From positions 1 through 11,437 of the forward strand of contig JNVV01000017.1 in NCBI GenBank assembly GCA_000733355.1: a DNA stretch of 11,437 bases. The letters run 5' to 3'. Shown piece after piece: positions 6,838 through 11,437 of the stretch. The translations under genes and the position numbers were made by a program. Positions within the stretch are counted from its first letter, which is position 1. Every line of letters begins with the position of its first letter. The notes under the pieces were generated by a model. It had not been told where the DNA came from. It was given only the letters and a program-made list of their open reading frames with translations, and did not search any database. This DNA is from Falciphora oryzae (lineage: Eukaryota; Ascomycota; Sordariomycetes; Magnaporthales; Magnaporthaceae).

Positions 6838-7700
6838 CAGTTTACAGAGGCAAACGTTATCGAGGAGGCTACCAAAATCGACCCGGACACAGTCGCATTA
6901 GGCGGTTACTCCTACGCCAGAATAACGATCCGCCCGTCTCTCAACGGCCAAAAGACTCAAATCTGTGCTGATTCCGGCTCTGGCCGAAACCTGGTAACTG
7001 CCGACTTCCTCCGCCACTACGAGCATAAAGTTTACAACGTAAACGATCCTAACGCTCAACCTATCCTTTCTGGATGGAACTCCAAGCGCCCCAAACGTAC
7101 TACCAAATTCGCATGCGTTACCTTCTATACGCCTGGCTACTACCTTAACGGCTCTCCCGCCGTGCTCAAACAATCAGCCTACGCCTGGATCGTCGAGCAC
7201 TTGGCTGCGGGCATAATCCTTAGCGTTGCCTTCTTCAAGCCTCGGAAAGCTTCGATTGATTTTGCGGCCGACTTGATCAACCTCCCCTTGGACCACTTCC
7301 ACGTCCCGATCGCTACAGTCAAAGGAGGTACTACAATCGTCCGAGCCGTCAAAACTGCCAGCGCCGTCGTGATCCCGGCGCAGCAGACTATCGCAGTCCC
7401 GGTAAAGTACTTCCCGCTCCCCAAGGGACGCACGTTCTCTATAAAGGGAAACCATCCTACTGCTCTCAATGCCGTAGTTAACTGCAACACCAAGCCCGTA
7501 TGCCTAATGCACAACGCCACAAATCAACCCATGCGACTTACCAAAAACACACGCATAGCCACCATTCGAAAGCATACGGACCAAGTTCACCAAGTCCTTA
7601 ACTTTAAGACAGCCTTTAAAGCTATCACCGGTGTGACAGCACTGGCCGCCGCCGCCATAGGCCACCAAGCTAAATATAGCGCCGAGTACGGCCTCGAAAC
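6838..7700 (+). pseudogene. Aspartic protease (retropepsin-like) region of pol and following linker barrel
   Basis: The frame continues from gag across TAG 6835-6837. The catalytic Asp-Ser-Gly motif is at 6970-6978 in CADSGSGRNLV, the expected start of a retropepsin-like protease that would process the polyprotein. The later strand that normally reads ILG...FL appears as GIILSVAFFKPR; its Ser codon AGC at 7222-7224 could come from GGC by a TpG-to-TpA change. After the protease, about 7300-7600, is a beta-rich segment (for example PAQQTIAVPVKYFPLPKGR) of the sort found between protease and reverse transcriptase in related fungal elements. There is no stop between 6838 and 8451, so this is the longest intact part of pol. 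Domain end is approximate. Confidence 0.75.
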
Positions 7701-9050
7701 CCTCTCGACCTTCCTTCCCTCCAAAGCACCCGTTGCGGGCAAAGCTCCTCAGGACACCGGTCCCAAGCCGATCATCCCCGAGGTAATTAGCATCGCTGGC
7801 TCCGGCCAAAGCAAAAAAAAGACAGTAACGTTAAACTCTAACTCACTATCTGATCAAATCTATAACATAACACTGGGAGGAAAAAAGGCTGGGATGCCCG
7901 CAATGCCAAAAAAGCCTCCCAAAAAGCCTGGATCTGGACCGGACGTCAACATCCCGCTAGGAGACCCTATGCTCAACCTCCCGGAGTCTCTTCCCCGTAT
8001 CCCGGAAAAAAGGAGCAACATCCGTGCCCCTAAAAAGGCACCCTACATCTTGACCAAGGACAAGGTCCACGTGTACAACGGAGACCCAACGGAAGCCCGG
8101 ATCCTCAAAAACATCTGTAAACGCGCAAACATCTGGCGCGACAGGGGACCGATCGATATCCCCGAAAACGAACAGATAAAAATCCCTCTCGTTAAGGGAT
8201 GGCAGAACCAGGGCGCCAAGCTACTCAACCGACCCTATCCTGTCGCTCGCAAGGATAAGGACGTCATCGACAAAACGCACGACAAACTCAACGAACAGGA
8301 TCGCTTAAAGCCAATCAACCACGCTACACCCTTCGCGTTCCCTTGCTTCGTTGTATGGCGCATAGTCCACGGTCAACCCAAAAGTCGTGTTGTCGTCGAC
8401 CTCCGCCAGCTTAACAAAGTCTCAGTTCCGGACGCGTACCCCCTTCCTTTTTAATAGGACGTTGTTGACGCATTGAGAGGCAAGAAGTATGCCACCGCTA
8501 TCGATGCCACCGCCTTCTTCTTCCAATTCCTCGTACACCCCGAACATCGAAACCGGCTCACGATCTCAAGCCACAAAGGTCTCGAACGCTCGCGCGTCGC
8601 TTTTATAGGTTACCGGAACTCACCCGCCTACGTTCAACGCTTTATGAATAACCTGCTTCGTCCCTATAAACACTTCTGCCGCTGCTTCGTCGACGACATC
8701 ATCATCTTTTCGGACAACTTCCAGGACCACCAAAAGCATTTGAAGGAGATTTTTGGACTTTTCCAAAGCAAAAGCATTGCAATCTCCCCCGAGAAGAGCT
8801 TCGTTGGCTACCCGAACATCGAGCTCCTTGGATTCTACGTCGACGCCCTCGGGCTTTCAACCACCGAATCTCGGGTGCAAGGCTTCCGCGACCTCGCTTT
8901 CCCTGATACCCTCAAATCACTAGAAACCTATCTCGGTAGCACTGGCTTCCTCCGATCAATAATTCCCTACTACGCCAAAATCGCCGAGCCTCTCCAAAAA
9001 CGCAAGGTCCTTCTGCTAGCTAAGGGCCGCAAGCAGGGAAAAACAGAAGG
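7701..9050 (+). pseudogene. pol: Reverse transcriptase region of pol, split by a double stop TAA TAG
   Basis: This is the RNA-dependent DNA polymerase of the element. A Lys/Pro-rich linker (about 7700-8040) precedes the polymerase. Fingers motifs include KSRVVVDLRQLNKVS and PDAYPLPF. The first catalytic Asp is at 8503-8505 in AIDATAFFFQF, and the Asp pair is at 8692-8697 in CFVDDIIIFSD (Phe instead of the more common Tyr). Further conserved pieces are KSFVGYP, IELLGFYVD and GSTGFLRSIIPYYAKI in the thumb/connection. Two adjacent stops, TAA at 8452 and TAG at 8455, fall directly after YPLPF, where relatives as I recall them have Gln followed by a polar residue. All catalytic aspartates are present, so damage is confined mainly to the stops. 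The C-terminal side continues into RNase H without a break. Confidence 0.9.
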
Positions 9051-9099
9051 GGGTCAACGCCAGCACTACGCGAAAAGCACCAAGTTCACCCCAACTGCC

Positions 9100-9678
9100 G
9101 ACGAGCTCAAATCCTTTGAGGCCCTGCAAAACCACATCTGCAAACACATAAGGCTGCACCACCATAATCCGGACCGGACTCTCTACCTTCAAATCGACGG
9201 ATCCCTTAAGCGAGGCTTTGGAATCATGGTCTTCCAAACCCAACCCGACTATATCTGGAAGCCAAAAACCGTAATCCCGGCCACCGTCATCCAGCCCGTC
9301 ATGTTTTTAAATCGTTGCCTTACGGCCCCTGAGTTGAATTACGGACCCTCCGAGTTAAAGGTAGCCTGTCTTGTGTGGTCGTGCAAGAGGCTGCGCACCC
9401 TACTTCACTCCAACAACCAGCCCAAGATCGTTATTCTCACAAACCACGACGCAACCTCCGGCATCGTCAACAGGACCTATTTTAACACCGTTTCAACGGA
9501 CCGCGCCAACCGACGCCTAATCAACGCGTCCATCTACTTTAGCGCCTATCCCTTAAATATTTACCACGTACCAGGACGCCTTAACCTTGTTTCTAACGCA
9601 TTATCTCGCCTTCCAGCCACCATAGGGGATGCTGAGACGCGTGCCAGGCCCGACGAGCCCGTCCTGGACTCACTTTAG
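9100..9678 (+). pseudogene. RNase H region of pol, catalytic residues altered
   Basis: This domain would degrade the RNA strand after reverse transcription. The first catalytic Asp is at 9196-9198 in LQIDGSLKRGFG and the Glu is at 9352-9354 in YGPSELKVACLVW. The position that is Asp in the TDH motif of relatives is Asn here (codon AAC at 9442-9444, LTNHDATSGIV). The terminal motif usually written ADALSR reads SNALSR, with Asn at 9595-9597. The second change fits a CpA-to-TpA event on the minus strand; the first does not. The region ends at TAG 9676-9678, with the frame continuing into integrase. The motifs STDRANRRL and YPLNIYHVPGRLNLV mark it as the same family as the reverse transcriptase. 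Loss of two carboxylates would be expected to abolish activity. Confidence 0.85.
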
Positions 9679-10905
9679 GAAAAGGGCCCCGACGACCGAC
9701 ATGACGAGGACGACGTCGAGCACGTCCTGCAAGTAGCCGAAGCTGTTATAAAGGATAGCATGCGCCTCCAATTTATTAAGTACTATAAAGAGGACCCAAT
9801 GTTTTACAAGTTGATTACGGAGCTCGCCACGCCTCGCCCCGGCAAAGCACCCCCTAAGCACGAGGACGTGCTGAATGCTTCCAAAGCCGGGCACCCCTTC
9901 CGCGTTATCGATGGCCTGCTTTACAACAGGGACAATGACGGAATCGAGCGATTTGTGATTCCGTTCCCTATGGTAAAGACCTTCCTGGAGGAGGCCTATG
10001 ATCACAAGCACCACTTCGGCCGCCAACGCATGACAGACGCCCTCGCCGGTGTGCACTTCCGGTCCAAAAGGCGCCAGATCGACCAGTATATCAAAAACTG
10101 TCACACCTGCGGCATGAACCAAACCAATAACCAGAAGCCCATCGGCACGCTCCAGCCCATCCAGGCCCCAACTGAACCCATGAGCGTATTGATTATGGAC
10201 TTTGTTACTGCACTCCCAATCGTACCGTCGGCGAATACCCTTTGGCAGCTCAGCACCCACGACTCCTTTAACGCCCTCCTTACCGTTACCGACAAGACGT
10301 CCAAGCGGACTATCCTGATCCCCGGGCACGATACCTATGGTACAAAGCATTGGGCCTCGCTGCTGTTACGGCACTTCCTTATAGCTAATTGGCCCTGTCC
10401 CCGCGTCATCATCTCCGATAGGGATGCTAAATTTACCGGGACCTTTTAGCAGACCCTTTGGAAAAGCTTTGGGACCAAGCTTGCCATGACCACGGCCTAC
10501 CATCCCCAAGCAAATGGCCAATCCGAAAGGAAAAACCAACTGGTGGAATTGGCCATCCGCTTCCATGCTTAGGAGCACTCCGCCTGGGTCGACATTCTCC
10601 CTGCACTTCAATGGGATATTAACAACTCGACCACGTCGGCCACGGACTGCTTACCGCACGAGTTTCTTTTCGGATTTAAGCTCCTTGGACCTGTTACTCG
10701 CCTCACCAACTCAGACCCAAAGGATACCCCTAACCTTCAGTACATGCGCGAGCACTTCCGACGCGAAACGCAGTACGTTATGGATCTTGCAGCCTCCGAG
10801 ATGAAGAGGCTGTACGATGGCAAGCACCGCCATGAAGAGTTCAACGAGGGAGACCAAGTCTGGCTGAAAATGGGTGCCGCCTACAAGCCTCGCGGAGGAA
10901 TTGTA
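9679..10905 (+). pseudogene. Integrase (zinc-binding and DD35E core) region of pol, two in-frame stops
   Basis: This enzyme inserts element DNA into the genome. The N-terminal zinc module shows His codons around 10003-10014 (DHKHHFGRQRM) and CHTC with Cys at 10099 and 10108. The catalytic triad is Asp 10198-10200 (LIMDFVTALP), Asp 10417-10419 (IISDRDAKFTG) and Glu 10525-10527 (GQSERKNQLVE), with 35 residues between the last two. TAG at 10447-10449 sits inside the core after GTF, at the position of the Trp in the very conserved FW motif, so the ancestral codon was probably TGG. TAG at 10570-10572 follows in RFHA-stop-EHSAW. All three catalytic residues and the zinc ligands remain. No frameshift occurs. 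Confidence 0.9.
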
Positions 10906-11437
10906 AATAACAAAACAGCCCCTCTTCGCCAGGGACCCTACACGATCAAAAAGAAGGTTTCACCCCTGGCCTACGAGCTCGAGTTACCCACCAACGGCAT
11001 TAGGATTCACCCAGTGATATCTATCCAGCACCTCCTTCGCTACCACGCCAAAAACGACCCCTTCCAGCGAATACCAGCACCACCTGGCCCCGTCAACTAC
11101 ACCCCGGCTGACGACGAATCCGACGACCCTGGCAACCCCGACGACAAGTCGTTCGAGGTTGAACGCATCACCAACCACAGGGTCAAAAGGGGCGGCGCTG
11201 TCGAGTACTACGTGGTCTGGAAGGGATACGGCGACCACGAGGGCACCTGGGAGCCCAAGGCCAACCTCAAGCACGCACCCAAAGTAGTCGAGGCCTACGA
11301 GAAGTCGCAGGCAACCCTAACCGCACTCAAGGGCAAGGTCAATGCTCCGGCCAACGGCCCTTTCCCGGCAGCCAACGACGTCCCTGAGGCTCAGGGACCT
11401 ACTCCGGTCAAGCGCGGCCGTGGACGCCCGCGCAAGA
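10906..11437 (+). pseudogene. Integrase C-terminus: GPY/F module, chromodomain and AT-hook (runs off window)
   Basis: The frame is open from 10573 to the window edge. A GPY/F-type DNA-binding module has QGPYTIKKK (Gly codon 10933) and IRIHPVISIQHLL. After an acidic linker (ADDESDDPGNPDD) comes a chromodomain beginning FEVERITNHR at 11152, with the aromatic features YYVVWKGYG and GTWEPKANL, ending about 11310. Chromodomains at this place direct integration to histone-marked chromatin and define chromoviruses. The last visible codons, 11410-11436, read KRGRGRPRK, an AT-hook core that binds the minor groove of AT-rich DNA. The true C-terminus and 3' LTR are beyond the window. This part is undamaged in sequence but lies behind seven stops in the same frame. 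Confidence 0.85.

Larger units (their letters stand above)
3605..11437 (+). mobile_element. Ty3/gypsy chromovirus-type LTR retrotransposon, left part
   Basis: The element starts with a predicted 5' LTR at 3605 and runs past the right edge, so more than 7.8 kb is present and the 3' LTR, polypurine tract and right target-site copy are missing. The order is LTR, primer binding site, untranslated leader with repeats, then one continuous gag-pol frame. The domain order gag, protease, reverse transcriptase, RNase H, integrase, chromodomain defines a Ty3/gypsy chromovirus. Protein wording in the reverse transcriptase and RNase H (for example YVQRF, FVDDIIIFSD, STDRANRRL) resembles a group common in ascomycete genomes. 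The element has no frameshift but seven in-frame stops, so it is probably unable to move by itself. It lies downstream of older transposon remains in a repeat cluster. Confidence 0.9.

Noticed and set aside
6263..6901. 212-codon Thr-rich plus-strand frame
   Set aside because: Frame-shifted shadow of the RD/YK repeat domain; low-complexity Thr/Ala composition follows from the repetitive DNA.

Overview
The window looks like transposon-dense, gene-poor chromatin from a filamentous fungus, most likely an ascomycete (Pezizomycotina). The grounds are a PIF/Harbinger-type transposase, long-terminal-repeat (LTR) remains, a Ty3/gypsy chromovirus-type polyprotein with a chromodomain, near-neutral base composition, and stop codons of the kind left by repeat-induced point mutation (RIP). 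I see no convincing host gene and no rRNA or tRNA gene. The assignment is inference from element types, not from a species match.

Layout. (1) Bases 1-1807 hold a Harbinger-like DNA transposon module. The C-terminal end of a plus-strand protein (1-252) converges on a minus-strand DDE transposase (stop at 371, reading frame open to 1807) that is broken by one in-frame TAG. Neither end of this element can be defined here. (2) Bases 1808-2116 have no gene but carry overlapping inverted repeats (1839-1966). (3) Bases 2117-2392 fit a solo LTR (TGTCACGG...TTACA) flanked by the 5-bp direct repeat GAGCA. (4) Bases 2398-3604 have no credible gene. They hold an imperfect palindrome, a tandem array of about four 24-bp hairpin units, and a diverged repeat of about 70-77 bp. 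(5) Bases 3605-11437 are the left part of a Ty3/gypsy element of more than 7.8 kb: a predicted 203-bp 5' LTR, a tRNA-type primer binding site, a leader of about 500 bp with recurring GCTTTCGGC boxes, and one gag-pol reading frame running off the window end.

The gag-pol frame encodes, in order, a disordered/coiled-coil and conserved gag, an Arg/Asp/Lys/Tyr-rich basic domain, a C2HC-like zinc finger, an aspartic protease, a reverse transcriptase, an RNase H, a DD35E integrase, a GPY/F module, a chromodomain and an AT-hook. It stays in a single frame for 2,374 codons with no frameshift but has seven in-frame stops, all TAG or TAA and none TGA. Each can be made by one CpA-to-TpA transition on one strand or the other, which is the RIP signature, and the Harbinger stop fits the same rule. 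Several apparent active-site or ligand changes fit too: zinc-finger His to Tyr, RNase H Asp to Asn, protease ILG to ILS. The simplest reading is a structurally complete, lightly RIP-mutated, non-autonomous element. A recoded or readthrough stop, especially the one exactly at the gag-protease border, is the main alternative.
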